This document shows, piece after piece, positions 16,593-24,270 of a DNA stretch of 64,000 nucleotides. The stretch is from assembly GCF_020166515.1 (NCBI RefSeq), contig NZ_JAINZT010000007.1, forward strand, positions 389,024-453,023. Direction: 5' to 3'. Position numbers and translations under genes: made by a program. Under the pieces are notes generated by a model, which was not told the DNA's origin, searched no databases, and saw only the letters and a list, made by a program, of their open reading frames with translations. The DNA comes from Robertkochia flava. Its GTDB lineage: Bacteria > Bacteroidota > Bacteroidia > Flavobacteriales > Flavobacteriaceae. How positions within the stretch are numbered: the first letter of the stretch is position 1; each line of letters begins with the position of its first letter.

Positions 16593-17549
16593 TTAGGCTT
16601 CTAAAAGTGTTTTCAAAACTGCCTGGGCTGCCCAGGTCCTGTTATTGGCCTGTTCGATCACAAGGCTTTGCTTACTGTCGAGTACGGCATCTTCAACCAC
16701 TACATTTCGTCTCACCGGCAGGCAATGCATAAAGGAAGCAGTTCCTATTTTATCCAGGGTTACCATCCATTCCTTATCGGTGTTAAGCACCTGCCCGTAG
16801 GTTTCATAGGAGCTCCAGTTTTTTGCGTAGACAAAATCGGCTCCTTCCAGGGCTTTTTTCTGGTCGTATTCCAGGCGTACTCCATTAGTGATCTCCCCGG
16901 AAAGGGCATATCCTTCGGGGTGGGTAATGGTCAGGTCCACCTCCATGAGCTTCATCATTTTTACAAACGAATTGGGTACTGCCTGTGGCAATGCTCTCGG
17001 ATGAGGAGCCCAGGTGAGGACCACCTTTGGTTTCTGAAGCGTTTTGTGTTCTTCTATGGTCATGGCGTCTGCCAGGGCCTGAAGGGGGTGGGCTGTGGCA
17101 CTTTCCATGTTGATCACCGGTACCGAGGCATGGGTCGCAAAACTGTTTAAGAGCAACTCTGCATAATCGTCAGCCCGGGATTCCAGATCGGCAAATGCCC
17201 GGATCGCGATCAGGTCGGCATACTGCGACATCACAGCTGCAGCCTCCTTTACATGTTCGGCCTTATCGGCATTCATAACAGTGCCATCCTCAAATTCCAG
17301 TTTCCAGCCATCCTGGTTCAGGTTCACCACCATGACATCCATGCCCAGGTTTCGGGCGGCCTTTTGAGTGCTGAGTCGTGTTCTGAGGCTGCTGTTAAAG
17401 AACAGCATGATCAGGGTTTTGTTGGCCCCGGTATGGCGAAAGGCATAGGGATTTGTTTTAAGCGTTTTTGCACTTTCAAGAAGGGACCTGAGATCTTTGA
17501 TGTCTTCCAGGTCTGTAAATGCGGTCATATGTGGTTTTGTGGTCATCAT
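16593..17549 (-). CDS. argF': N-succinylornithine carbamoyltransferase (ArgF')
   Basis: Transcarbamylase of 318 residues that carbamoylates an acylated ornithine. Carbamoyl-phosphate motif SLRTR is at 54-58; HPLQALAD, TWAPHPRALPQAVPNS and the HCLPVRR motif are all present, as in the Bacteroides fragilis enzyme. The residue that separates acetyl- from succinyl-ornithine enzymes (Glu92 in Xanthomonas, Pro90 in B. fragilis) is Ala97 here, in NADKAEH. Published mutants show that removing the Glu, including E92A, gives succinyl specificity, so succinylornithine is the predicted substrate. The start may be seven codons downstream (MTAFTDLEDI). It lies 6 bases after argD. Confidence 0.92.
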   Translation of the reverse strand: MMTTKPHMTAFTDLEDIKDLRSLLESAKTLKTNPYAFRHTGANKTLIMLFFNSSLRTRLSTQKAARNLGMDVMVVNLNQDGWKLEFEDGTVMNADKAEHVKEAAAVMSQYADLIAIRAFADLESRADDYAELLLNSFATHASVPVINMESATAHPLQALADAMTIEEHKTLQKPKVVLTWAPHPRALPQAVPNSFVKMMKLMEVDLTITHPEGYALSGEITNGVRLEYDQKKALEGADFVYAKNWSSYETYGQVLNTDKEWMVTLDKIGTASFMHCLPVRRNVVVEDAVLDSKQSLVIEQANNRTWAAQAVLKTLLEA

Positions 17550-17555
17550 GTATGC

Positions 17556-18710
17556 TTAATTTACCAGGCTTTCTTCTCCGGTCTCCTGTAAAACTTCTTC
17601 CAGGGCCTTGGCCAATAGGTCAATATGTTGTTTTTCTATGTTAAGTGGGGGAAGCAGACGTATCATGTGTTTATTAGCAGCCCCTCCGGTAAAGATCTGT
17701 TTTTCGAAAAGCAGTTTTTTCCTGAGGATGGCAGCTGGTACCTTCACCTCGATCCCGGTCATTAGTCCCATACCCTTTACTGCATTAACCCCGGGTATTT
17801 CATGGAGTACTTTTCTGAGGTAAGGAGAAATGGTATTAACATGTTCCATAAGTTTTTCCTGTTCAAGAACCTCGAGAACGGCCAGTCCTGCAGCACAGGC
17901 CAGGTGGTTACCTCCAAAGGTAGTTCCCAATTGGCCGTGTTTTGGTTGAATATCTTCATGCAGCAAAACCCCGGCAATAGGGAAACCGTTCCCCATTCCT
18001 TTCGCCATGGTAATGATATCCGGGGTAACCCCGGCATGCTGAAAGGCAAAGAACTTACCGCTTCTTCCGTACCCGCACTGTATTTCATCGGCGATGAACA
18101 TGACCCCGTAGGTTTTGCACAATCGCTGAATGCCCTGAAGAAATACTTCTGATGCAGTCTGTAATCCTCCAACCCCCTGAATAGGCTCAATGATCACTGC
18201 ACAAACATCGCCCTTGGCAAGTTCCTGTTCCAGGGCCTGCAGGTCTTCTGATGGCAGATGGGTGACAAAATGACCGGAATTAAGCGGCGCTTGTATGGAG
18301 GCATTATCTGTTGCCGCCACGGCGGCGGAGGTTCTTCCATGGAAGGCTTTTTCAAAGGCGATCACCCTTTTCTTTCCGGTCTCGAAAGAGGCCATTTTCA
18401 GCGCATTTTCATTGGCCTCTGCCCCTGAGTTGCACAGGAATAACTGGTAAGGATCGCAGCCTGAAATGGCTCCGAGCTTTTGTGCCAGGTCCTGCTGCAG
18501 CGGATTTTGGATCGCGTTCGAATAAAATCCTATCTTCCCGAGTTGATCGGTGATCCTCCCGGTGTAGTGAGGATGGGAGTGTCCTATGGAGATTACTGCG
18601 TGACCTCCGTAAAAATCAAGATATTCCTTATCGTTTTGGTCATATATGTAGGCTCCTGTTCCTTTAACGGGAGTAATATCGTAGAGCGGATAGACATCAA
18701 ATAATTTCAT
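17556..18710 (-). CDS. argD: acetyl/succinyl-ornithine aminotransferase ArgD
   Basis: Class III PLP aminotransferase of 384 residues that interconverts acylglutamate semialdehyde and acylornithine. The cofactor lysine is K237 in TMAKGMGNGFP. The Asp that holds the pyridine nitrogen lies in FIADEIQCGYGRSG, and NSGAEANENALK binds the phosphate. It begins with MKLFDVYPLYDITPVKG, typical of the Bacteroidota arg cluster. It sits 11 bases after the clustered proC and 6 bases before argF'. Confidence 0.92.
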   Translation of the reverse strand: MKLFDVYPLYDITPVKGTGAYIYDQNDKEYLDFYGGHAVISIGHSHPHYTGRITDQLGKIGFYSNAIQNPLQQDLAQKLGAISGCDPYQLFLCNSGAEANENALKMASFETGKKRVIAFEKAFHGRTSAAVAATDNASIQAPLNSGHFVTHLPSEDLQALEQELAKGDVCAVIIEPIQGVGGLQTASEVFLQGIQRLCKTYGVMFIADEIQCGYGRSGKFFAFQHAGVTPDIITMAKGMGNGFPIAGVLLHEDIQPKHGQLGTTFGGNHLACAAGLAVLEVLEQEKLMEHVNTISPYLRKVLHEIPGVNAVKGMGLMTGIEVKVPAAILRKKLLFEKQIFTGGAANKHMIRLLPPLNIEKQHIDLLAKALEEVLQETGEESLVN

Positions 18711-18721
18711 GATTTGCTTAT

Positions 18722-19519
18722 TTATTTAGGTTTAGCGATCTCATTGATCTTATCAAAGGAGGCTTTCATTCCTTTTATCAGGGAGGCGCTCATGCCTCGA
18801 AACTCCATTTCGTTCAGGCCTTCAATGGTGCAACCCATAGGGGTGGTTACCTTATCGATCTCTGCCTCCGGGTGGTTCCCTGAATCGATGAGCAGGCTCG
18901 CTGCACCAAAACAGGTCTGCACGGCCATTTCATGTGCCTCTCCGGCATCAAATCCTAATTGTATGGCTCCCTGGGTGGTGGCTCTGATGAGACGCATCCA
19001 AAAGGCAATCCCACTGGCGCAAATTACGGTAGCGGCCTGCATTTTATCTTCAGATATCGTCAGGGTATGGCCGAGGCAATTAAAAATAGCAATGGCTTTT
19101 TCTTGAAGCGCCTGGGCATGTTCGTTGCCACAGAGGGTGGTCATCGATTTGCCCACTGCTATAGCTGTATTTGGCATGGCCCGCATGATGGGTTGTTCCT
19201 TGCCGAGATAATCTTCAATACGACCTATAGGATATCCTGTAACTGTTGAGATCACCAGTTGTTTTTTGTTTACAACTGTTGACAGCTCTTTCAGGACTTC
19301 ATTTAGTTGTCCGGGCTGCACAGCTATAAGAATGACCTGGGCATTTTCTGCAGCCGATTTGTTCGAGGTAGCGCATGCCACCCCTTTCATGGCTTCAAAT
19401 TCCTTCAGGTGACCTGGCTTTTTTTTGGTGAGTACCAATTCATCCGCAAGGTTTTCCCTGATGATGCCCCGGGCGATGGATGCTCCGAGATTTCCTGCTC
19501 CTATGATCGCTATTTTCAT
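18722..19519 (-). CDS. proC: pyrroline-5-carboxylate reductase, arginine-cluster paralogue
   Basis: Second ProC-type reductase of the window, 265 residues. The Rossmann motif is IIGAGNLGASIA (5-16), the core RAMPNTAIAVG is intact, and TTPMGCTIEGLNEMEF carries the C-terminal signature. It is embedded between argC (20 bases) and argD (11 bases), so it is expressed with arginine genes. It may divert glutamate semialdehyde from ornithine turnover to proline, or act on a related cyclic imine. Sequence alone does not show which of the two proC copies is the main proline enzyme. Confidence 0.88.
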   Translation of the reverse strand: MKIAIIGAGNLGASIARGIIRENLADELVLTKKKPGHLKEFEAMKGVACATSNKSAAENAQVILIAVQPGQLNEVLKELSTVVNKKQLVISTVTGYPIGRIEDYLGKEQPIMRAMPNTAIAVGKSMTTLCGNEHAQALQEKAIAIFNCLGHTLTISEDKMQAATVICASGIAFWMRLIRATTQGAIQLGFDAGEAHEMAVQTCFGAASLLIDSGNHPEAEIDKVTTPMGCTIEGLNEMEFRGMSASLIKGMKASFDKINEIAKPK

Positions 19520-19539
19520 ATTCCCTGTAATGTTTACGG

Positions 19540-20523
19540 TTAAAAGTAACTGCCTTTGAGCTGCAATCCTGAGGTTTCCTCAAAGCCAAATATCAGGTTC
19601 ATATTTTGAACAGCCTGTCCGGAGGCTCCTTTAACCAGGTTGTCAATGATACTGGTCACCAATAGCAGGTTGTCGTGTTTGTGCAAATGGATCAGGCACT
19701 TATTGGTATTTACAACCTGCTTCAGATGCAGCTCCTCATCGGATACAATAGTGTAGGGGGTATGCTTGTAGGCATCTTCGAATATGGATCTGGCCTGGTC
19801 TGCGCTTCCCTCGAATTTTAGATAGTTTGTGGTCAGGATACCCCTGGTAAAATCGCCCCTGTAGGGCATAAAGGTTACCTGGCTCATTTTACTGTCTTTA
19901 GCTCCTGTCAAAGCGATATTCTGTTGGATCTCTCCCAGGTGTTGATGATTGAAGGGCTTATACCAGCTTAGGTTGTTGTTTCTCCAGCTGAAGTGGGAAG
20001 TGGCACTGGGTTGTACTCCGGCCCCGGTACTTCCTGTGATCCCGGTGGTATGCACCTCCTCCGGCAATACCCCTGCTTTGGCCAATGGTAAGAGGGCGAG
20101 CTGAATCGCGGTTGCAAAACAACCGGGATTCGCGATGGCGACGGCCTGCTGTATTTCTTCCTTATAAAACTCAGGTAGCCCATAGACGAATTTTCTGCCC
20201 CCGAATTCCGAATCCGGGGTAAGTCTGAAATCGTTACTAAGGTCAATGATCACCGTGTTTTCGCCAAGCGCGTTTTGCTGAAGGAACTTTGTGGAATTCC
20301 CATGCCCCAGGCATAAAAATACCACGTCTGCATCGGCCGTTACCGTTGAACTGAATTTAAGGTTGGTGGTACCTGTAAGATCCTGGTGAATCTCACTGAC
20401 CTTTTTTCCGGCATTGGTTGTACTGTAGATGAAATCGATTTCCACCTGTGGGTGAAATGCCAGAATACGCAGCAATTCTCCTGCCGTATACCCTGAACCT
20501 CCTATTATTCCGGCTTTAATCAT
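19540..20523 (-). CDS. argC: N-acetyl/succinyl-gamma-glutamyl-phosphate reductase ArgC
   Basis: NADPH-dependent reductase of 327 residues producing acylglutamate semialdehyde. The Rossmann loop IIGGSGYTAGEL is at 6-17 and the catalytic cysteine is C135 in ANPGCFATA. The C-terminal catalytic His region FMPYRGDFTRGIL corresponds to HxxxxxRG in the family. Its start overlaps the argG stop by 4 bases, which implies translational coupling. Confidence 0.94.
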   Translation of the reverse strand: MIKAGIIGGSGYTAGELLRILAFHPQVEIDFIYSTTNAGKKVSEIHQDLTGTTNLKFSSTVTADADVVFLCLGHGNSTKFLQQNALGENTVIIDLSNDFRLTPDSEFGGRKFVYGLPEFYKEEIQQAVAIANPGCFATAIQLALLPLAKAGVLPEEVHTTGITGSTGAGVQPSATSHFSWRNNNLSWYKPFNHQHLGEIQQNIALTGAKDSKMSQVTFMPYRGDFTRGILTTNYLKFEGSADQARSIFEDAYKHTPYTIVSDEELHLKQVVNTNKCLIHLHKHDNLLLVTSIIDNLVKGASGQAVQNMNLIFGFEETSGLQLKGSYF

Positions 20524-21707
20524 AATGATACAGGATTGATGTTCTGATGAATTTTCTGTGCCTGGGCGTTGATCTTAATAAACCCTTTGGCTTCCGTAGC
20601 ACTCCAGCCGGAATTCATTTCCCCGTAGCTTCCGAAATCCGGATGCATCAGGTCGTTTTCAGATTGGATTCCGTCCAGGGTAAAGCGATAGGGGTAAAGG
20701 GTAAGAAAGACCTCTCCGGTAACAGCTTTCTGAGTATCTTCCAGGAAACACTCCACATTTCTCATAAACGGATCCAGGTATTGTCCTTCGTGCAGAAGCA
20801 TCCCATACTGGCTGGCCAGGTACTCTTTATGGTGCTGTTGCCACTTGCTCAACACATGCTTTTCCAACAGGTGGTGTGCCTTAAGCAGCAATATGGGGGC
20901 CGCGGCCTCGAATCCAACCCGGCCTTTGATACCAATGATGGTGTCTCCTACATGGATGTCTCTTCCAATGGCATAGGCGGAAGCAATTTTTTCCAGCTCA
21001 TGGATCAGGGCAACAGGATTCATTTCTACCCCGTTTAACGTAACCGGCTCTCCTTTATGGAATGCAATGCGCAATGACTGGGGTTGCTCGGATTTCAGCT
21101 GACTGGGATAGGCTCCTTCCGGAAGGGGTTTATCTGAGGTCAGGGTTTCTGCTCCGCCCACACTGGTTCCCCATAATCCCTTGTTGATCGAATACTGGGC
21201 TTTTTCCCATTGCATTTTGATGCCGTGCTCCTCCAGGTATGCCACCTCCTGTTGCCGCGACAATTGCAGGTCCCTAATCGGGGTGATGATCTCAATTCCC
21301 GGGGCCATCACCTGGAATACCGTATCGAACCTCACCTGGTCGTTTCCGGCTCCGGTGCTTCCATGGGCAATACACGATGCATCGATCTCCTTTGCGTATT
21401 TGATCAGAGCCATGGCCTGTACGATTCGTTCTGCACTTACAGAAAGCGGATAGGTGTTGTTTTTCAGGATGTTTCCAAATAAAAGGTATTTGATCACCTT
21501 ATGATAATAGGTTTCCTGGGCATCCAGGGAGGTGTAGGACGCTGCCCCCAGTGCCAATGCCTTTTCTTCCAGCAGGTGAATATCCTTCTCACTGAATCCC
21601 CCGGTATTTACGCTTACTGCGTGAACTTCGAAGTTATTCTCGCTGAGGTATTTTATACAATAGGAAGTATCGAGTCCGCCACTATAGGCCAGTACTAATT
21701 TTTTCAT
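20520..21707 (-). CDS. argG: argininosuccinate synthase ArgG
   Basis: ATP-dependent ligase joining citrulline and aspartate, 395 residues, cytoplasmic. The N-type ATP pyrophosphatase loop LAYSGGLDTSYCIKYL is at 5-20. HGSTGAGNDQVRFD supplies citrulline and aspartate contacts. The C-terminal half has the expected IGIKGRVGFEAAAP stretch. It begins 2 bases after the GNAT gene stop and overlaps argC by 4 bases. Confidence 0.95.
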   Translation of the reverse strand: MKKLVLAYSGGLDTSYCIKYLSENNFEVHAVSVNTGGFSEKDIHLLEEKALALGAASYTSLDAQETYYHKVIKYLLFGNILKNNTYPLSVSAERIVQAMALIKYAKEIDASCIAHGSTGAGNDQVRFDTVFQVMAPGIEIITPIRDLQLSRQQEVAYLEEHGIKMQWEKAQYSINKGLWGTSVGGAETLTSDKPLPEGAYPSQLKSEQPQSLRIAFHKGEPVTLNGVEMNPVALIHELEKIASAYAIGRDIHVGDTIIGIKGRVGFEAAAPILLLKAHHLLEKHVLSKWQQHHKEYLASQYGMLLHEGQYLDPFMRNVECFLEDTQKAVTGEVFLTLYPYRFTLDGIQSENDLMHPDFGSYGEMNSGWSATEAKGFIKINAQAQKIHQNINPVSL

Positions 21708-21709
21708 TT

Positions 21710-22348
21710 TTAAAGGGCTTGATTTTTAAACTTTTCTTTTTTCAGGAACAGGGATTGCTTAATTCGCTTGAGTCTTTCCACAACTTTTACGTTCAGACTT
21801 CGGTTCCTTTTATGCTTTTTGTTCTTGTCTGCCGGGTCGTAAAGCATCCCGGTACAGAGACACATTTTACGCTCGGTACGGGTGAGAATGTCGTAATTCC
21901 TGCAGGTTTGACAACCTTTCCAGAAATCCGGATCATCGGTAAGTTCAGAAAACGTTACCGGTTCATACCCCAGGTCGTAATTGATTTTCATTACGGCCAG
22001 TCCGGTAGTGATACCGAATATCTTTGCATGAGGGAATTTTGTACGGCTGTGTTCAAAGATCTTTGTTTTGATCTTTGTGGCAAGGCCTTCGCCCCTGTAA
22101 TCGGGATGTACAATTAAGCCGGAATTGGCAACGAATTTACCATGGCCCCAGGTTTCTATATAGCAAAATCCTGCAAAACGGGCACCATCCAGGGCGATCA
22201 CCGCGTTTCCATTGAGGATCTTGGTAGTAATATATTCAGGAGTCCTTTTGGCGATACCCGTCCCGCGGAGTTTGGCGGATTCTTCAATGGTATCACAAAT
22301 GGTCTGTGCATAGCACAAGTGCGATTGATCTGCAATAACAATTTGCAT
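21710..22348 (-). CDS. GNAT acyltransferase heading the arginine genes (ArgA candidate)
   Basis: Gcn5-related N-acyltransferase of 212 residues. The acyl-CoA pyrophosphate loop is YRGEGLA at 84-90, following GLIVHPD. After the GNAT fold come four cysteines in two pairs, C146-x-x-C149 and C163-x-C165 (near CQTCRNYDILTR and KMCLC), suggesting a metal or redox site, then a Lys/Arg-rich tail. No argA or argJ is otherwise present in this otherwise complete set. As first gene of the series it is the best candidate for N-acyl(succinyl)glutamate synthase. That role is inference from position. Confidence 0.8.
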   Translation of the reverse strand: MQIVIADQSHLCYAQTICDTIEESAKLRGTGIAKRTPEYITTKILNGNAVIALDGARFAGFCYIETWGHGKFVANSGLIVHPDYRGEGLATKIKTKIFEHSRTKFPHAKIFGITTGLAVMKINYDLGYEPVTFSELTDDPDFWKGCQTCRNYDILTRTERKMCLCTGMLYDPADKNKKHKRNRSLNVKVVERLKRIKQSLFLKKEKFKNQAL

Positions 22349-22451
22349 ATGACAATAAATAACAGGTTAACACTGCTTGATTAAAATAAAAAGGGATCAG
22401 ATTTTGGAAGCAGGGCCGGACTCACCTGGGCCCCAGAAAGAATATTACGCC
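22349..22451 (-). promoter_or_regulatory. 5'UTR of the arginine genes downstream of the leader peptide
   Basis: On the minus strand an ACGCCC/GGGCGT hairpin spans the leader stop codon. It is followed by a 7-bp stem with two G-U pairs (TGGGGCC with GGCCCTG) and, about 20 bases later, by CCCTTTTTATTTT. The pieces resemble an attenuator, but the T-run is too far from the stem for a classic intrinsic terminator. The mechanism could instead be ribosome stalling that exposes or hides the GNAT start. Confidence 0.4.
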
Positions 22452-22565
22452 CTACGGGCGTGGGCGACGAACCTGGCGGTTGCGAACAGGAATAAATACC
22501 ACAGCAGGAGCCGGAGAGAAGATGGCCCTTATTGCATTGATGATATTTTTAATTTCCTGTGTCAT
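22452..22565 (-). CDS. putative arginine-rich leader peptide of the arg genes
   Basis: A frame of 37 codons from ATG 22565 (or a shorter one from an internal GTG) ends in PVRNRQVRRPRP-stop: five Arg codons (four CGC, one CGT) in the last ten, with the stop codon inside a hairpin. It lies 103 bases upstream of the first arg gene on the same strand. Arg-codon clustering at the end of a short frame before arginine genes is the hallmark of amino-acid-sensing leaders. Which start is used, and whether it is translated, is not shown by the sequence. Confidence 0.5.
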   Translation of the reverse strand: MTQEIKNIINAIRAIFSPAPAVVFIPVRNRQVRRPRP

Positions 22566-22653
22566 TCTAAAAATGCTGTTGCACATGGTTTCGTAATGGC
22601 AACGAAGGGCAATATTATAAATTATATTTCTAATACGCACCCTTTTTTGTTAT

Positions 22654-22661
22654 TAAATTTG
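22654..22661 (+). promoter_or_regulatory. possible -7 box of pabB
   Basis: TAAATTTG is an exact match to TAnnTTTG, 31 bases upstream of the pabB ATG. A good -33 TTG is lacking at the right distance. The divergent region 22566-22653 shows nothing else. Confidence 0.35.
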
Positions 22662-22692
22662 TGATCCGGTTAAAAAGATCCCTCCAAAAGCG

Positions 22693-23994
22693 ATGAAAAG
22701 AACAGAGACGTTTTATGATATACCACTGGATGTGTCCTTAAAAAAGGCGCTCTTACTTTGGGGTGAACAGCATGAAGAGGTGGTTTTTCTCGACAGTAAT
22801 GAGTATGTGCAGCGGCATGGAAATTTTGATGCTGTCCTTGCTGTCGATGCGCTCACAGCAGTGCGAACCGATGCTCATAATGCTTTTGAAGATCTTTCGG
22901 AATACCGGAGGATTACCAACGACTGGATTTTCGGATACCTGGCTTATGACCTGAAGAACGATACCGAAGCCCTGGAATCTGAGAACTTCGACGGACTCGG
23001 TTTTCCGGACCTCTATTTTTTTCAGCCCAAAAAGATCATCTTTTATAAATCGGGGAAGCTTGTTTTTTCCTATTTGCCGATGGCCGATGATGAGATCGAA
23101 GAGGACTACCACAAGATCCTTGCCTTACGTTCGGCATCTGTGCCGGGGAAGGCGCATGATATCTCCATCAAACTCCGGGTTCATAAGGAAGCATATAAAC
23201 AAAAGGTGGAGGAGATGCTTGCCCATATTCATCGCGGAGATATCTATGAAGCTAATTTTTGCCAGGAATTCTATGCGGAAGATACAGAAATCGTCCCCCT
23301 TCGCTGCTATCTTGACCTGAATGCCATTTCTGCACCGCCTTTTGCCACCTACCTGAAACTCGAGGAACTTTACCTGGTTTCTGCTTCCCCTGAGCGCTAC
23401 CTGAAGAAAAGCGGACAAACAGTGATTTCTCAGCCCATAAAAGGCACCGCCAGACGGTCATCGGACCCTGAAGAGGATAACCGTCTGGCCGTTCAATTAA
23501 AAGAAGATGAAAAGGAACGGGCGGAAAATGTAATGATTGTGGACCTGGTACGGAATGATCTCTCGAGAATGGCCCTCAAGGGTTCGGTACAGGTAGAAGA
23601 GCTGTGTGAGGTGTATACGTTTAAGCAGGTTCACCAGCTTATTTCCACCGTGGAAGCAATGGTTGCAGAAGATACCGATCCGGTAGCGGTCATTAAGAAT
23701 ACCTTCCCTATGGGCTCCATGACCGGGGCACCGAAAATATCGGCTATGAAAATCATCGAATCCCTGGAATCTACCAAACGCGGACTCTATAGTGGAGCCG
23801 TGGGCTATTTTACCCCGCAAGGAGATTTCGACCTGAACGTGATCATCAGGAGTATTCTCTATAACAGCAAACGGAAATATGTGTCTTTTTCGGTGGGTAG
23901 TGCAATTACGGCTGCCTCCTCTCCCGAAAGGGAATATGAAGAATGCCTGGTGAAGGCCCGTGCCATGAGGCAGGTGTTGGGTGGGGAGTCGTGA
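22693..23994 (+). CDS. pabB: aminodeoxychorismate synthase component I PabB
   Basis: Chorismate-binding enzyme of 433 residues that makes 4-amino-4-deoxychorismate for folate synthesis. The motif PIKGT at 248-252 has the active-site Lys (K250) that distinguishes PabB from anthranilate synthase TrpE, which has PIAGT. Other landmarks are GDIYEANFCQEF, IVDLVRNDLSR and FPMGSMTGAPK. The partner glutaminase PabA is not adjacent. The last codons (GGES) and the stop codon are formed by the beginning of a tandem repeat that fills the downstream space, so the C-terminal residues may have been altered by repeat growth. Confidence 0.93.
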   Translation: MKRTETFYDIPLDVSLKKALLLWGEQHEEVVFLDSNEYVQRHGNFDAVLAVDALTAVRTDAHNAFEDLSEYRRITNDWIFGYLAYDLKNDTEALESENFDGLGFPDLYFFQPKKIIFYKSGKLVFSYLPMADDEIEEDYHKILALRSASVPGKAHDISIKLRVHKEAYKQKVEEMLAHIHRGDIYEANFCQEFYAEDTEIVPLRCYLDLNAISAPPFATYLKLEELYLVSASPERYLKKSGQTVISQPIKGTARRSSDPEEDNRLAVQLKEDEKERAENVMIVDLVRNDLSRMALKGSVQVEELCEVYTFKQVHQLISTVEAMVAEDTDPVAVIKNTFPMGSMTGAPKISAMKIIESLESTKRGLYSGAVGYFTPQGDFDLNVIIRSILYNSKRKYVSFSVGSAITAASSPEREYEECLVKARAMRQVLGGES

Positions 23995-24115
23995 GTCGGG
24001 AGTAGTTAGTGGTTAGTCGTGAGTCGGGAGCTTGCCTGCCTGTGCGAAGCACGGTAGGTCGGGAGTAGTTAGTTGTGAGTCGGGAGTCGTGAGTCGTGAG
24101 TCGGGAGTGGTTTAA
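23985..24115. repeat. degenerate heptad repeat with GC-rich palindromic module after pabB
   Basis: Units such as GAGTCGT, GAGTCGG, GTTAGTG and GTTAGTT alternate, starting inside the pabB stop region. They are interrupted at 24029-24058 by a GC-rich module (core CCTGTGCGAAGCACGGTAGG) whose reverse complement recurs twice at 46519-46604. Confidence 0.8.
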
Positions 24116-24163
24116 GGGAGAGTGGGGAGATCTGATTTCGTAAAGTCGTTAAGTTGCTGTACC

Positions 24164-24230
24164 TACGTACCTATGTACCTCCGTCCCTCCGTCCCTCCGT
24201 ACCTTCGTCCCTCCGTACCCTTATTTCCAA
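24164..24230. repeat. 8-nt tandem repeat (CCCTCCGT / ACCTACGT)
   Basis: About eight degenerate copies of an octamer, with CCCTCCGT the commonest form, end 40 bases before the hydrolase gene. The spacing of repeats and gene start leaves a possible TAACTTTA -7 box near 24238. Confidence 0.7.
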
Positions 24231-24270
24231 ATAACTTTTTAACTTTAGGAACGCAATCAACCATTAGCCA

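Noticed and set aside
22693..23994. TrpE (anthranilate synthase component I)
   Set aside because: The motif is PIKGT, with the active-site Lys typical of PabB; TrpE has PIAGT.
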